DNA of 45,317 bases from Betaproteobacteria bacterium (GTDB lineage: Bacteria > Pseudomonadota > Gammaproteobacteria > Burkholderiales > Casimicrobiaceae). The position numbers were made by a program, and so were the translations under genes. The DNA lies in the NCBI GenBank assembly GCA_029884335.1, contig JAOUIA010000026.1, positions 1 to 45,317 of the forward strand, given 5' to 3'. Positions 9,225 through 18,577 of this stretch are shown here, piece by piece. The notes beneath the pieces were generated by a model, which was not told where the DNA came from, ran no database searches, and saw only the letters and a list, made by a program, of their open reading frames with translations. Numbering within the stretch: position 1 is the first letter of the stretch; the number at the start of each line of letters is the position of its first letter.

Positions 9225-10273
9225 TACGCCAGCCGCGTGCCGCCGAGCCGCGCGAACGCCGGGCTCGCCGACGGCACCAGCCGCGCGGCGTCGCGCACGA
9301 TGAAGTAGGCGGCGATGCCGTTTCGCGCGGCGAACGCGGCCGCGCGCTCCGGCCCCATGACGAACAGCGCTGTCGCCATCGCGTCGGCGTACGCGCAGTC
9401 GCTCGCCGCGACGCTGACGGAGGCGAGCGCGTGGACCACGGGAGCGCCTGAGGCCGGGTCGATCTCGTGGCTGAAGCGCCTGCCGTCCTGCTCGAACCAG
9501 ATGCGGTAGTCGCCGGAGGTGGCGAGCGAGAGCCCGGCGAGCGGGACCAGGAAGTGCGCGCGCGGCGGCATCGCGTCCGGCTGCTCGATGGCGATGCGCC
9601 ACGGCACGCCGTCGCCGTTGAGTCCGCGGGTGCGCACCTCGCCGCCGGCCTCGACCATGTAGCGCTCGAGGCCGAGCGCGTCGAGCGCCGCGGCGGCGCG
9701 GTCGACCGCATAGCCCTTCGCGATGCCCGAGAAGTCGAGCGCCGTGCCCGCGCGCGCCTTGGTCGCGCTGCGCGTCGCATCGTCGAGCACGATGAGGTTG
9801 TAACCGATGCGCGGCGCGAGGCCGGCGCGCTCGGAGGCCGGGACCACGCGATGCGCTCGCCCGGGGCCGAAGCCCCACGCGTCCACCGCGGGCGCGACCG
9901 TCGCGTCGAAGGCGCCGCCCGTCGCGCGGGCCACGCGCTGCGCGAGCGACAGCACGGCGTAGGTCTCGGCGGAGAACCCGAACGGCACGCCCGCGGCGTG
10001 GCGCTTGAAGCGCGCGAGCTCGGAGTCGGGCAGCCACGTCGACATCTGCGCCTCGACGCGCGCGATCGCCTCGCGCACGGCGTCGGCGGCTCGCGCGGCG
10101 AGCGCGTCGTCCACGCTCCCGGCGAGCTTCACCGTGTAGCTCGAGCCCATCGCGGGACCGCCGAAATGCGGCGCGGCGGCGCGCGGCCGGCTCTCGCCGC
10201 AGGCGGCGAGAAGGGAGGCGCTGCCGAGCGCGGCGATGAGCGTGCGGCGGCGGGGGGAGATGAGGGCGTCCAT
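9224..10273 (-). CDS. apbE: FAD:protein FMN transferase
   Basis: ApbE transfers FMN from FAD onto threonine in the S(T)GAT motifs of NqrB and NqrC. This 349-residue protein starts with a Tat/Sec-like basic N-terminus (SPRRRTLIAALGS) and a lipobox LAAC ending at Cys25, so it is probably a periplasmic lipoprotein. Core motifs include MGSSYTVKL, ALDFSGIAKGYAVD, YMVEAGGEVRTRG and the C-terminal ADAMATALFVMG. It lies 13 bases after the CBS gene and overlaps nqrM. The two target motifs are present in the NqrB and NqrC of this operon. Confidence 0.96.
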   Translation of the reverse strand: MDALISPRRRTLIAALGSASLLAACGESRPRAAAPHFGGPAMGSSYTVKLAGSVDDALAARAADAVREAIARVEAQMSTWLPDSELARFKRHAAGVPFGFSAETYAVLSLAQRVARATGGAFDATVAPAVDAWGFGPGRAHRVVPASERAGLAPRIGYNLIVLDDATRSATKARAGTALDFSGIAKGYAVDRAAAALDALGLERYMVEAGGEVRTRGLNGDGVPWRIAIEQPDAMPPRAHFLVPLAGLSLATSGDYRIWFEQDGRRFSHEIDPASGAPVVHALASVSVAASDCAYADAMATALFVMGPERAAAFAARNGIAAYFIVRDAARLVPSASPAFARLGGTRLA

Positions 10274-10286
10274 CGTCGCTTCTCCG

Positions 10287-10742
10287 TCAGGCGTGCTTGG
10301 CGCCGCCAGCGCGCACGGCGGCCTCGAAGCGGCCCTCGCCGTGCACGATCAGGTGGTGGGCGAGGTCGCGGATCGACACCAGCCCGTGCACCCGGGGACC
10401 GTCGATCACCAGCAGGTGGCGGAAGCGCTGGACCCACATCAGCGCGAGCGCCGCCTCGATCGTCGTGCCGGGGGAGACGAAGTGCACGTCGCGCGTCATC
10501 ACCAGGGACACCGGGGTCGCCTTCGGGTCGAGCCCCGCGTGCACCACGCGCACGAGCAGGTCCCGCTCGCTGAAGATGCCGGCGACGAGGTCGTCCTCGG
10601 ACATCAGCAGGACGGCGCCCACCTTGCGCTCGGCCATCGTCGCGACGGCTTCCGTCACGGTCGCGGAAGCGGGGGCCGTGATCAGGTCGTCGACGCCGCG
10701 GCCGCTGATCACCTCGCCCACCGTCTGGTTCGCCATCGTCAT
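10287..10742 (-). CDS. tandem CBS-domain protein in the nqr operon
   Basis: This 151-residue protein consists almost entirely of two CBS domains, about residues 15-70 and 78-135. Recognisable pieces are TVTEAVATMAERKVGAVLLM, GIFSERDLL, FVSPGTTIEAALALM and GLVSIRDLAHHLI. CBS pairs bind adenosine ligands such as AMP, ATP or NAD(H). ATG 10742 is chosen because a strong GGAGGTGA (10753 to 10746) precedes it by six bases; ATG 10754, which overlaps the nqrF stop, is the alternative. It has no catalytic domain, so a regulatory role on Nqr or nearby metabolism is plausible but unproven. Confidence 0.9.
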   Translation of the reverse strand: MTMANQTVGEVISGRGVDDLITAPASATVTEAVATMAERKVGAVLLMSEDDLVAGIFSERDLLVRVVHAGLDPKATPVSLVMTRDVHFVSPGTTIEAALALMWVQRFRHLLVIDGPRVHGLVSIRDLAHHLIVHGEGRFEAAVRAGGAKHA

Positions 10743-10753
10743 CGTCACCTCCA

Positions 10754-11977
10754 TCAGCCGAAGTCGTCGAGCATGATGTTCTCGCGGTCGACGCCCAGCG
10801 AGAGCAGCATGTCGATCACGGCCTTGTTCATGACGCCCGGCCCGCACATGTAGTACTCGACGTCCTCGGGGGCGGGGTGGTCCCTGAGGTAGCTGTCGAG
10901 CAGGACCTTGTGGATGAAGCCGGTCTTGCCCTTCCACTCGTCCTCGGGCAGCGGCTCGGAGAGCGCGAGCGTCCAGCGGAAGTTCGGGTACTCGCGGGCA
11001 AGCGCGTCGAACTCCTCGACGTAGAACGCCTCGCGCAGGCTGCGCGCGCCGTACCAGTACGAGATCTTCCGCTTGCTGTGCAACCGCAGCAACTGGTCGA
11101 AGATGTGCGAGCGCATCGGCGCCATGCCCGCGCCGCCGCCGATGAAGCACATCTCCGCGTGCGTCTCGCGGGCGAAGAACTCGCCGAACGGTCCGGACAC
11201 GGTGACCTCGTCGCCCGGCTTGAGGTTGAAGACCCACGAGCTCATGAGGCCCGGCGGGATGTCCGTCTTGTAGCCCGGCGGGAACGCGATGCGGATGGTG
11301 AACAGCAGGACGCCCTTCTCCAGCGGGTAGTTCGCCATCGAGTAGGCGCGCTGGATCGGCTCGGCGCACACCGAGCGGAAGCGCCACAGGTCGAACTTGT
11401 CCCAGTCGCCGCGGTACTCGGGCTCGATGTCGAAGTCCCTGAACTCGACGGTGTGCGCCGGGCACTCGATCTGCACGTAGCCGCCGGCGCGGAACGGCAC
11501 CTCCTCGCCTTCGGGAAGCGCCAGCTTGAGCTCCTTGATGAACGTGGCGACGTTGCGGTTGCTGATCACCCTGCAGCGCCACTTGCGCACCTCGAAGACC
11601 TCGGGCGCGACCTCGATGCGCATGTCGCGCTTGACCTTCACCTGGCAGGCGAGCCGGCAGCCGCGCTTCGCCTCGCCGCGCGAGATGTACCCGGTCTCCG
11701 TGGGCAGCAGCTCGCCCCCGCCTTCCTTCACCACGACCTCGCACACGCCGCAGGCGCCCTTGCCGCCGCACGCGGAGGGGATGAAGATGCCCTTCTCCGC
11801 CAGGGCGCCCAGCAGCGTGTTGCCGGCGGGGACCTTCAGCGCCTTGGCCGGGTCGTCGTTGACGGTGATCGTCACGTCGCCGTGCGCGACCAGCTTGCGC
11901 TTGGCCACGAGAAGCGTGGCCACCAGCAGCAGCACGACCAGCGTGAACATGACGATGCCGGCGAGGATCTCGATCAT
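10754..11977 (-). CDS. nqrF: Na+-translocating NADH:quinone reductase subunit F
   Basis: NqrF oxidises NADH and passes electrons through FAD and a [2Fe-2S] centre into the complex. The 407-residue protein has one N-terminal membrane helix (about 3-25), then a ferredoxin domain with Cys70, Cys76, Cys79 and Cys111, positions that match the well-studied Vibrio NqrF as I recall it. The FAD domain holds RAYSMANYP (RxYS motif) and the NADH domain [18 protein letters not shown] and the C-terminal MCGPGVM. It ends one base into the CBS gene region and follows nqrE by 13 bases. Confidence 0.98.
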   Translation of the reverse strand: MIEILAGIVMFTLVVLLLVATLLVAKRKLVAHGDVTITVNDDPAKALKVPAGNTLLGALAEKGIFIPSACGGKGACGVCEVVVKEGGGELLPTETGYISRGEAKRGCRLACQVKVKRDMRIEVAPEVFEVRKWRCRVISNRNVATFIKELKLALPEGEEVPFRAGGYVQIECPAHTVEFRDFDIEPEYRGDWDKFDLWRFRSVCAEPIQRAYSMANYPLEKGVLLFTIRIAFPPGYKTDIPPGLMSSWVFNLKPGDEVTVSGPFGEFFARETHAEMCFIGGGAGMAPMRSHIFDQLLRLHSKRKISYWYGARSLREAFYVEEFDALAREYPNFRWTLALSEPLPEDEWKGKTGFIHKVLLDSYLRDHPAPEDVEYYMCGPGVMNKAVIDMLLSLGVDRENIMLDDFG

Positions 11978-11990
11978 GGTCGCGGCGTCG

Positions 11991-12605
11991 TCAGATCTGG
12001 ATTCCGGAAAAGACCATGAACGCGAGCGACATCAGCCCTGCCGTGACGAACGTGATGCCGATGCCCTTCAGGCCCGTCGGCACGTCGGAGTACGCGAGCT
12101 TCTCGCGCACCGCAGCCATCGCCACGATCGCCAGCATGAAGCCGATGCCCGAGCCCAGCCCGTAGACGACGCTCTCGGCGAACGTGTACTCGCGCTCCTG
12201 CATGAACAGGGACCCGCCGAGGATCACGCAGTTCACCGCGATCAGCGGCAGGAACACGCCGAGCGTGGCGTAGAGCTTCGGCGCATAGCGGTCGACGGCC
12301 ATCTCCACGACCTGCACCGCGGCGGCGATCGTGCCGATGAACAGGATGAACGAGAGGAACGCGAGGCTCACTTTCGCGAACGCCGGCGACAGCCACGCGA
12401 GCGCGCCCTCGCCCAGCAGGTGGCGCAGGATGAGGTTGTTGAGCGGCACCGTCAGCACCTGCACGAACACCACGGCGGCGCCCAGCCCGAGCGCGGTCTC
12501 CACCTTCTTCGAGCAGGCGAGGAATGAGCACATGCCGAGGAAGTAGGCGAGCGCCATGTTCTCCAGGAACACGGCGCGCACGAAGAGGTTGAGGAAGTGC
12601 TCCAT
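11991..12605 (-). CDS. nqrE: Na+-translocating NADH:quinone reductase subunit E
   Basis: NqrE is a six-helix membrane subunit that with NqrD holds an iron centre and forms part of the electron path across the membrane. The 204-residue protein is almost wholly hydrophobic. Family stretches include [20 protein letters not shown] at 8-27, [14 protein letters not shown], and [15 protein letters not shown]. Cys26 and the Cys in NCVILGG are the two conserved cysteines expected to ligate iron. Length is close to that of the Vibrio protein. It lies 15 bases after nqrD and 13 before nqrF. Confidence 0.97.
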   Translation of the reverse strand: MEHFLNLFVRAVFLENMALAYFLGMCSFLACSKKVETALGLGAAVVFVQVLTVPLNNLILRHLLGEGALAWLSPAFAKVSLAFLSFILFIGTIAAAVQVVEMAVDRYAPKLYATLGVFLPLIAVNCVILGGSLFMQEREYTFAESVVYGLGSGIGFMLAIVAMAAVREKLAYSDVPTGLKGIGITFVTAGLMSLAFMVFSGIQI

Positions 12606-12620
12606 GGAGGGCGCCTCGCG

Positions 12621-13265
12621 CTACTCCTTGTCCTTCAGGTGCGGGTAGCGCGTCTTCACCGCCCAGACGAACAGCGCGACGAGGAACAGCGCCGAGGGCG
12701 CGAGCAGCATCAGGCCGTTCGGCTCGTACCAGCCGCCGTCCTGCACGAGCGGCAGCACCTGGTAGCCGAGCAGGCGCCCGGCGCCGATCAGCTCGCGGGC
12801 GGCGCCGATCAGTATCAGCACGACGCCGTAGCCCAGCCCGTTGCCGATGCCGTCGAGGAACGACAGCCACGGCGGGTTCTGCATGGCGAAGCCCTCGGCG
12901 CGGCCCATCACGATGCAATTGGTGATGATAAGGCCCACGAAGACGGACAGCTCGAGCGACAGCTCGTAGAAATACGCCTTGAGGACCTGGTCGACCATGA
13001 TGACCAGCGAGGCGATGATCGTCAGCTGGACGATGATGCGGATGCTGCCTGGCGTGTGGTTGCGCACGAGGCTCACTGCGAGGTTCGCGAACGCGGCGAC
13101 GAGCGTCACGCCGACTGCCATCACGAGCGCCTTGTCGAGCCGCGTGGTCACCGCGAGCGCCGAGCAGATGCCGAGCACCTGGATGGCGATCGGGTTGTTG
13201 ACGAGGACCGGCGTGGCCAGCGTGCTGCGCTCGACCTTGCCCAGCAGGGCGTCGGACACTCTCAT
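12621..13265 (-). CDS. nqrD: Na+-translocating NADH:quinone reductase subunit D
   Basis: NqrD is the inverted-topology partner of NqrE. The 214-residue hydrophobic protein has [20 protein letters not shown] near the N-terminus and [15 protein letters not shown], with the two conserved cysteines that share the iron centre with NqrE. ATG 13265 is chosen because homologues begin just before this conserved stretch and a GAAGGGG lies upstream; an in-frame ATG at 13310 would add 15 residues without homology and overlap nqrC. It precedes nqrE by 15 bases. Confidence 0.96.
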   Translation of the reverse strand: MRVSDALLGKVERSTLATPVLVNNPIAIQVLGICSALAVTTRLDKALVMAVGVTLVAAFANLAVSLVRNHTPGSIRIIVQLTIIASLVIMVDQVLKAYFYELSLELSVFVGLIITNCIVMGRAEGFAMQNPPWLSFLDGIGNGLGYGVVLILIGAARELIGAGRLLGYQVLPLVQDGGWYEPNGLMLLAPSALFLVALFVWAVKTRYPHLKDKE

Positions 13266-13302
13266 GCGCGCCCCTTCGCTCGCCCCTTGCCCCGCAGGCC
13301 GC

Positions 13303-14097
13303 TCATGCAAGGTCTCCCTGACGGAACCGCTTGAGGTACGGCCCGTAGCCCTTCTCCGAGAACCAGAACGCCATCAGCCGCGTGACCGCGTTGCTGGTGA
13401 TCGTGGCGCCGGACAGGCCGTCGATACGGTGCGGATCCTTGTCGGGCGGCCCCGCGCGGCCCTTGATGACGGTGAGCTTCGGCTCCCAGCCGGCGTCGTA
13501 GGCGCGGCGGCCGTGCCACAGCGCCTGCCACTTCGGGTTGCCGATCTCCCCTCCCAGCCCCGGCGTCTCCTTCTGCTCGTAGAACGTGAGCCCGCGCACC
13601 GTGTTGCCGTCGGTGTCGAGCGCGATGAAGCCGGAGACCATGCCCCACATGCCGCCGCCTTCCACGGGCAGCACGACCAGCTCGACCTTGCCGCCCTTTG
13701 GCGCGACGTAGTAGACGGCGCCGACGTTGGGCAGCCGCGACAGGCCCGCGTTGTTCGGCGGCGCAGTGTGCGAGAGCGCGTTGTCGTTGCGCACCTTGCG
13801 CTGATCGTACGACTTGGGGTCGACGCCCGGCAGCTCGGCCTTCGCCCCGGTGCGCAGGTCGACGAGGCCCACGCGGATGTTCTCGGCGAACAGGCGGTCG
13901 ATCTCGGCCGCGGTGAGCGCTTCGCCGGGCCTGGCGAGCCCGGCGGCGATCAGCACGTTCTTCTGCCGGTACTGCCGCGCCTCGGCCTCCTGCTTCGCGG
14001 AGAGACCCACGGCCGACAGCGCGACGACGAATGCGCAGACGACGCAGACCGCCGCCGCGAACAGCACCGTGTAGCGCGTCGACTCAAGCTTCGACAC
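13303..14097 (-). CDS. nqrC: Na+-translocating NADH:quinone reductase subunit C
   Basis: NqrC carries a covalent FMN in the periplasm. The 264-residue protein has one N-terminal membrane anchor (about 11-33) and a soluble domain ending in the flavinylation motif [13 protein letters not shown], with Thr232 as the acceptor for ApbE. TPGLGGEI near 178-185 is also typical of the FMN-binding domain. It starts with GTG at 14097, overlapping the end of nqrB by 14 bases. Length matches the family. Confidence 0.97.
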   Translation of the reverse strand: MSKLESTRYTVLFAAAVCVVCAFVVALSAVGLSAKQEAEARQYRQKNVLIAAGLARPGEALTAAEIDRLFAENIRVGLVDLRTGAKAELPGVDPKSYDQRKVRNDNALSHTAPPNNAGLSRLPNVGAVYYVAPKGGKVELVVLPVEGGGMWGMVSGFIALDTDGNTVRGLTFYEQKETPGLGGEIGNPKWQALWHGRRAYDAGWEPKLTVIKGRAGPPDKDPHRIDGLSGATITSNAVTRLMAFWFSEKGYGPYLKRFRQGDLA

Positions 14098-15316
14098 GGC
14101 GCTTCGCCCTCCGCTTGATGTTCGCCTTCACGAGGTAGTAGTCGATGATCGGCGCGATCACGTTCATGAACAGGATCACCAGCATCGTCGATTCGGGGTA
14201 GGCCGGATTCACCACCCGGATCAGCACGATGAGCGCACCGATGAACGCGCCGTAGATCCACTTGCCGCGGTCGGTGAACGGCGAGGTGACCGGGTCGGTG
14301 GCCATGAACACCGTCCCGAACGCCCACCCGCCGGCGACCATGTGCCACCAGAACGGCACCGCGAAGTACGGATTCGTCGCCGAACCGATCGCGTTGAACA
14401 GCGAGGCCATGCCGATCGTGCCGAGCGTCACACCGGCCATCGTCCGCCACGAGCCCACGCCGGTGGCGATCAGGATCACCGCGCCGATGGCGCAGGCGAG
14501 CGCGGAGGTCTCGCCCATCGAGCCGGGCTCGATGCCGACGAACGCGCGCCACCATCCCTCGGAGGAGAGGGCCAGCGGCTCGGTCGCCTGCCGCCACTGC
14601 GCGAGCAGCGTCGCGCCGGAGAAGCCGTCGACGGCGTGCGCGGGCAGCGCAGCGGTCCACACCTGGTCGCCGGACATGAACGCCGGGTAGGCGAAGAAAA
14701 GGAACGCACGACAGGCCAGCGCCGGGTTGACGAAGTTCATCCCGGTGCCGCCGAAGAGCTCCTTGGCGAAGATCACGCCGAAGCTCACGCCGACGGCCAC
14801 CTGCCACAGCGGTATCGTGGGCGGCAGGATCAGCGCGAACAGGATGCCGGTGACGAAGAAGCCCTCGTTGACCTCGAGCTTGCGCACGATCGCGAAGCCC
14901 ACCTCCCAGGACAGCCCGACGACCATCGTCACGGCGTAGACGGGCAGGAAGTACAGCGCGCCGTGCACGAAGTTCGCGACCAGGCTGTCGGGCGAGTAGC
15001 CCGTGCCGACGAGCCGGATGACCCAGTGCCGCCAGCCGTCGAGGCCTGCGACCTTCGCGGGGTCGAGCGCAAGGTTCGCCTGGTAACCGGTGTTCCACAT
15101 CGCCATCAGCGCGCAGGGGATCGCGGCGATGACGACGATGATCATCATGCGCTTGAGGTCGAGCGCGTCGCGCACGTGCGCGCCGCCCTTCGTGCGCGAG
15201 GCGGGCGCGTAGAAGAACGTGTCGGCAGCCTCCCACAGCGGGTAGAGCTTCTCGTAGCGGCCGCCCTTCTCGAAGTGGTGGCCGACGCGGTCGAGCAGCG
15301 CGCGGAACGCCTTCAT
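14084..15316 (-). CDS. nqrB: Na+-translocating NADH:quinone reductase subunit B
   Basis: NqrB is the large membrane subunit that carries covalent FMN and riboflavin, contains the quinone-reduction site and is linked to Na+ movement. The 410-residue protein has about ten hydrophobic segments. The flavinylation motif GFSGAT puts the acceptor at Thr236, the same number I recall for Vibrio cholerae NqrB, and Gly140 in the quinone-site region is also kept. It starts with ATG 15316, 85 bases after nqrA, and overlaps nqrC by 14 bases. Confidence 0.98.
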   Translation of the reverse strand: MKAFRALLDRVGHHFEKGGRYEKLYPLWEAADTFFYAPASRTKGGAHVRDALDLKRMMIIVVIAAIPCALMAMWNTGYQANLALDPAKVAGLDGWRHWVIRLVGTGYSPDSLVANFVHGALYFLPVYAVTMVVGLSWEVGFAIVRKLEVNEGFFVTGILFALILPPTIPLWQVAVGVSFGVIFAKELFGGTGMNFVNPALACRAFLFFAYPAFMSGDQVWTAALPAHAVDGFSGATLLAQWRQATEPLALSSEGWWRAFVGIEPGSMGETSALACAIGAVILIATGVGSWRTMAGVTLGTIGMASLFNAIGSATNPYFAVPFWWHMVAGGWAFGTVFMATDPVTSPFTDRGKWIYGAFIGALIVLIRVVNPAYPESTMLVILFMNVIAPIIDYYLVKANIKRRAKRRVEA

Positions 15317-15401
15317 GCGCTCGTCCCGCCGCCTGCCGCCGACGCGGCCGCGCCGCTACCCCCCGGGGAGCACGGCAAGCCCTGGGGTGCCCCGGCGGCC
15401 T

Positions 15402-16775
15402 TCATGCCTCGCTCTCTTCCTTGCGCAGCCGCTCGAGCATCTCGCGCAGCAGCGGCCCCCACTCGGTCTTGCCGGGGTCGACGAACGTGGCCAGCGCCAG
15501 GTCCTCCTCGTCGAGCTCGAGCACACCGAGCGCCTCGGCGCGCTCGACGTCCTTCGTCGCCAGCGCGCGCAGCAGAAACGTCGGCAGGATGTCGAACGGC
15601 ATCACGCGCTCGTAGCTGCCTATGGGCACCATCGCGCGTGGCCCCCCGTTGGTCGTCGTGGTCAGCGCGAGTCCATGGCGGAAACGGCCGAGCACGACGT
15701 TCCACACCGAGTACTTGTCGCGCCCCGGCGTGATGTAGCCGAACAATTCGCGCTCGGTCGCCTCGGGAACGACGGCGACCTGCTGATGGTAGCGGCCGAG
15801 GAATCCCTCGACCGGCCCCATGGCCGTTCGCCCGCCGAGCACCGAGCCCGAGATCACGCGCTGCGGGCCGGGCAGCGTCTCGCCGGCGGTCAGCTCGTCG
15901 AGCGAGGCGCCGAGCCGCGTGCGCAGCATCCGCGGACGCGCGGCGCCGGGGCCGCCGATCGAGACGACGCGCGCGACGTCGGGCCGGCCGGTCGCGACCA
16001 GCTCGCCGATCGCGGCGACATCCTGGCAGCCGACGTGCCACGCCCGGCGGTGGTGATCGACCGGATCGAGCAGGTGGATGTGCAGTCCCGCGGTGCCGGC
16101 GGGATGCGGGCCGGCGAACGCGACGCGGCGGATGCGCGGGTCGGCGGGCAGCCGCGGGTCGAGGCTCTCCGGCGTGCACACGTAGACAGGCCCGTCGGTG
16201 AGCTTCGCGAGCAGTGCCACGCCGTCGGCGAACGCTTCCTCGCGGCCCGCGAGCACGAGGCCGACGTCGGGCGCGTGCGGATGCGTGTCGATCGCCGTGA
16301 CGAAGACGGCGCGCGGCTTCGTCTCCGGGGAGGGCACGTGCGAGAACGGTCGCTCGCGCAGGCTCGTCCACAGCCCGGACTCGAGCAGCAGCGCGATCGC
16401 CGCGGCGCGGTCCAGCGCGGCGACCGGGCGCCCGGCGAACGATGCCGGCCTTTGCGCGCGTTCCGGGTCGCCGTCCGCGGTCGCGTCCACGCGGATAACG
16501 AGCGACTGGAAAGCCCTGCGCTCGCCGCGGTTCACGGCTTCGATCGTTCCGGCGGCCGGCGCGACGAAGAGTACGCCCGGGTTCTTCTTGTCCTCGTAGA
16601 GCGGCTGGCCGCGGACCACCGCGGAACCGGCTTCGACGCGCAGCGACGGCCGCAGCCCCAGCGAATCGGCGCCGAGCAGCGCGACGCGCTCGCACGCCCG
16701 CGCGGCCTCGAGCGTCCGGGCGGGCGCTCCGGCCAGCGGAAGGTCGAGGCCCCTGCGGATGCGGTGCGGCGTCAT
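15402..16775 (-). CDS. nqrA: Na+-translocating NADH:quinone reductase subunit A
   Basis: NqrA is the cytoplasmic subunit tied to ubiquinone/inhibitor binding. The 457-residue protein starts with IRRGLDLPLAGAP and shows VAPAAGTIEAVNRGERRAFQ, typical of the RnfC/NqrA barrel, plus GYITPGRDKYS and PIGSYERVMPFDILP near the C-terminus. It has no Fe-S cysteine motifs, which separates it from RnfC. It is the first gene of nqrABCDEF. The 118 bases upstream hold an FNR-like palindrome, a -10 element and a large hairpin. Confidence 0.98.
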   Translation of the reverse strand: MTPHRIRRGLDLPLAGAPARTLEAARACERVALLGADSLGLRPSLRVEAGSAVVRGQPLYEDKKNPGVLFVAPAAGTIEAVNRGERRAFQSLVIRVDATADGDPERAQRPASFAGRPVAALDRAAAIALLLESGLWTSLRERPFSHVPSPETKPRAVFVTAIDTHPHAPDVGLVLAGREEAFADGVALLAKLTDGPVYVCTPESLDPRLPADPRIRRVAFAGPHPAGTAGLHIHLLDPVDHHRRAWHVGCQDVAAIGELVATGRPDVARVVSIGGPGAARPRMLRTRLGASLDELTAGETLPGPQRVISGSVLGGRTAMGPVEGFLGRYHQQVAVVPEATERELFGYITPGRDKYSVWNVVLGRFRHGLALTTTTNGGPRAMVPIGSYERVMPFDILPTFLLRALATKDVERAEALGVLELDEEDLALATFVDPGKTEWGPLLREMLERLRKEESEA

Positions 16776-16786
16776 GCTCCCCTTTT

Positions 16787-16831
16787 CGCTCGACGGCCCC
16801 CCTATCCTACCGGGGGGCCGTGGATCGAGCG
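16787..16831. terminator. large two-part hairpin between malic enzyme gene and nqrA
   Basis: An inner perfect 9-bp stem (16794-16802 with 16812-16820, CGGCCCCCC and GGGGGGCCG, loop of nine) is flanked by an outer perfect 7-bp stem (16787-16793 with 16825-16831, CGCTCGA and TCGAGCG), with TGGA bulged on one side. It has no following T-run on the minus strand. It may reduce read-through from the malic enzyme gene, or form the start of the nqrA leader, since the predicted nqrA transcript begins near 16821. Confidence 0.7.
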
Positions 16832-16869
16832 TAATTATCCGGCCGGAAGCGGGGATTGACGGAGGTCAA
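16828..16869 (-). promoter_or_regulatory. putative FNR/CRP-family site and promoter for nqrA
   Basis: TTGACGGAGGTCAA at 16856-16869 is a perfect inverted repeat with four central bases. On the minus strand TACGCT at 16833-16828 fits a -10 hexamer, separated by 22 bases from the site. If transcription starts near 16821 the palindrome is centred near -41.5, the class-II activator position of FNR-family proteins. The half-site TTGAC differs from the classic FNR half-site TTGAT in its last base. Inference only; no regulator gene is in the window. Confidence 0.6.
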
Positions 16870-16893
16870 CCGCACCGACCCCCGTCGTTGCCG

Positions 16894-18561
16894 TCACGCG
16901 TATTCCGGATAGTGCGGATCGTACATGTGGCCCTCGACGTACGCCACCAGGTCCGCCGGCCGCTGCTTGCGCGCGAGGCCGCTCGCGTAGGCTACGTCGG
17001 CGACCGCCGCGGCGATCAGCGCCGAGACGTGGCGCACGGCCGACAGCGGCGGGTAGAGGCTGCCCTGCGCAAGGTCGTTTTCGCTCACCGTCGTCGCGAG
17101 CGTGCGGGCGGCCGCCATGAACATCGCGTCGGTCGCCTTCGTCGCTCCCGAGACGATCAGGCCCAGCCCCACGCCGGGAAAGATGTAGGAGTTGTTGCCC
17201 TGCCGCGGCACGAAGTGGCGGCCCCTGACGCTCGCCGAGGGGAACGGGCTGCCGGAGGCGAACAGCGCGCGGCCCTCGCTCCACCCGTAGGCCTGCTGCG
17301 CCGTGCACTCCGAGCGGGAGGTGGGGTTCGACAGCGCGAACACGATCGGCCGCTCGTTGAACGCGGCCATGGCGCGCACGACTTCCTCGGTGAACGTGTT
17401 GGGGGTCGCCGCCACGCCGATGATCGCCGTGGGCTTCAGCGCGTTCACGGCCGCAGGAAAGTCGTGGACAGGCGCGTGATCGTGCGCGTAGGGCTGCTTG
17501 TGCGAGGCGAGGTCGGTGCGGCTCGCCACGACGAGGCCCTTCGAGTCGACCAGCCAGCAGCGCCGCCGGGCTTCCGCCTCGCCGAGGCCGTCGTCGACCA
17601 TCGCCTGCACCAGGAGGTCGGAGATGCCGGTCGCCGCCTCGCCCGCCCCCAGGCAGAGGATCGTCTGGTCGCGCATCGGCTTGCCGGTGACGCGCAGCGC
17701 CGAGAAGATGCCCGCGGCGGTGACCGCGGCCGTGCCCTGGATGTCGTCGTTGAAGCAGCAGATGCGGTCGCGCCACTTCGCCAGCAGGCGGAACGCGTTG
17801 TGGTTGGCGAAGTCCTCGAACTGGACGACGACGCCGGGGAACACCTCCTGCGTGGCCTCGATGAACTCGTCGACCAGCTCGTCGTACTCGGCGAGCGTCG
17901 CCCGGGGCCGCGCCACCCCGAGGTACAGCGGATCCTTGAGCAGCTTCGGGTTGTTGGTGCCGACGTCGAGCACGACCGGAAGGCACTTCACCGGGTCGAT
18001 GCCCGCGCAGGCGCTGTAGAGCGCGAGCTTGCCGATCGGGATGCCCATGCCGGAGGCGCCGAGGTCGCCGAGGCCGAGGATGCGCTCGCCGTCGGTCACG
18101 ACGATCATCGCGACCTCGTGGTGCATCCAGTTGCGCAGGATCTGCGCGACGCGGCCGCGGTCGTCCAGCGACACGTACATGCCGCGCGGCCGGCGGAAGA
18201 TGTGCCCGAACTCCTGGCACGCGAGCCCGACGGTGGGCGTGTAGACGATCGGCGTCATCTCGTCGGGGTACTGCGTCAGCACGCGGTAGAACAGCGCTTC
18301 GTTGCGGTCGTGCAGCGACTCCAGCATGATGTACTTCGCCAGCGGGCTCTCCAGCCGGTGGAAGTTCTCCATGACGCGGGCGACCTGCGAGTCCTGCGTG
18401 GAGATGCGCGGCGGCAGCAGGCCGCGCAGCCCGAGCGCGTCGCGTTCGACGTCGGTGAACGCGGTGCCCTTGTTGAGCGTCGGCTCGCGCAGCAGCGCGG
18501 CGCCCCGCGGGAACCACGAGGGGATCGGCGTGTGCGGGTGGGGCGTGACGCGGGCGTTCAT
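16894..18561 (-). CDS. NAD-type malic enzyme
   Basis: Malic enzyme decarboxylates malate to pyruvate with reduction of NAD(P)+. The 555-residue protein matches the long bacterial/mitochondrial type. Motifs include YTPTVG at 107-112 (catalytic Tyr), GASGMGIPIGKLALY with the catalytic Lys178, the metal-binding CFNDDIQGTAA at 269-279, a nucleotide-binding LGAGEAATG at 304-312 and FALSNPTSRSE near the C-terminus. The cofactor cannot be decided by eye. It is followed by the nqr promoter region and preceded by a ferredoxin gene. Together with NifJ it would route malate to acetyl-CoA. Confidence 0.96.
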   Translation of the reverse strand: MNARVTPHPHTPIPSWFPRGAALLREPTLNKGTAFTDVERDALGLRGLLPPRISTQDSQVARVMENFHRLESPLAKYIMLESLHDRNEALFYRVLTQYPDEMTPIVYTPTVGLACQEFGHIFRRPRGMYVSLDDRGRVAQILRNWMHHEVAMIVVTDGERILGLGDLGASGMGIPIGKLALYSACAGIDPVKCLPVVLDVGTNNPKLLKDPLYLGVARPRATLAEYDELVDEFIEATQEVFPGVVVQFEDFANHNAFRLLAKWRDRICCFNDDIQGTAAVTAAGIFSALRVTGKPMRDQTILCLGAGEAATGISDLLVQAMVDDGLGEAEARRRCWLVDSKGLVVASRTDLASHKQPYAHDHAPVHDFPAAVNALKPTAIIGVAATPNTFTEEVVRAMAAFNERPIVFALSNPTSRSECTAQQAYGWSEGRALFASGSPFPSASVRGRHFVPRQGNNSYIFPGVGLGLIVSGATKATDAMFMAAARTLATTVSENDLAQGSLYPPLSAVRHVSALIAAAVADVAYASGLARKQRPADLVAYVEGHMYDPHYPEYA

Positions 18562-18577
18562 GATCGCTCCTCTTCCT

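Noticed and set aside
15402-16775. RnfC of an Rnf complex
   Set aside because: No [4Fe-4S] cysteine motifs, and the neighbours are NqrB-F with flavinylation motifs and an NqrF NADH domain.
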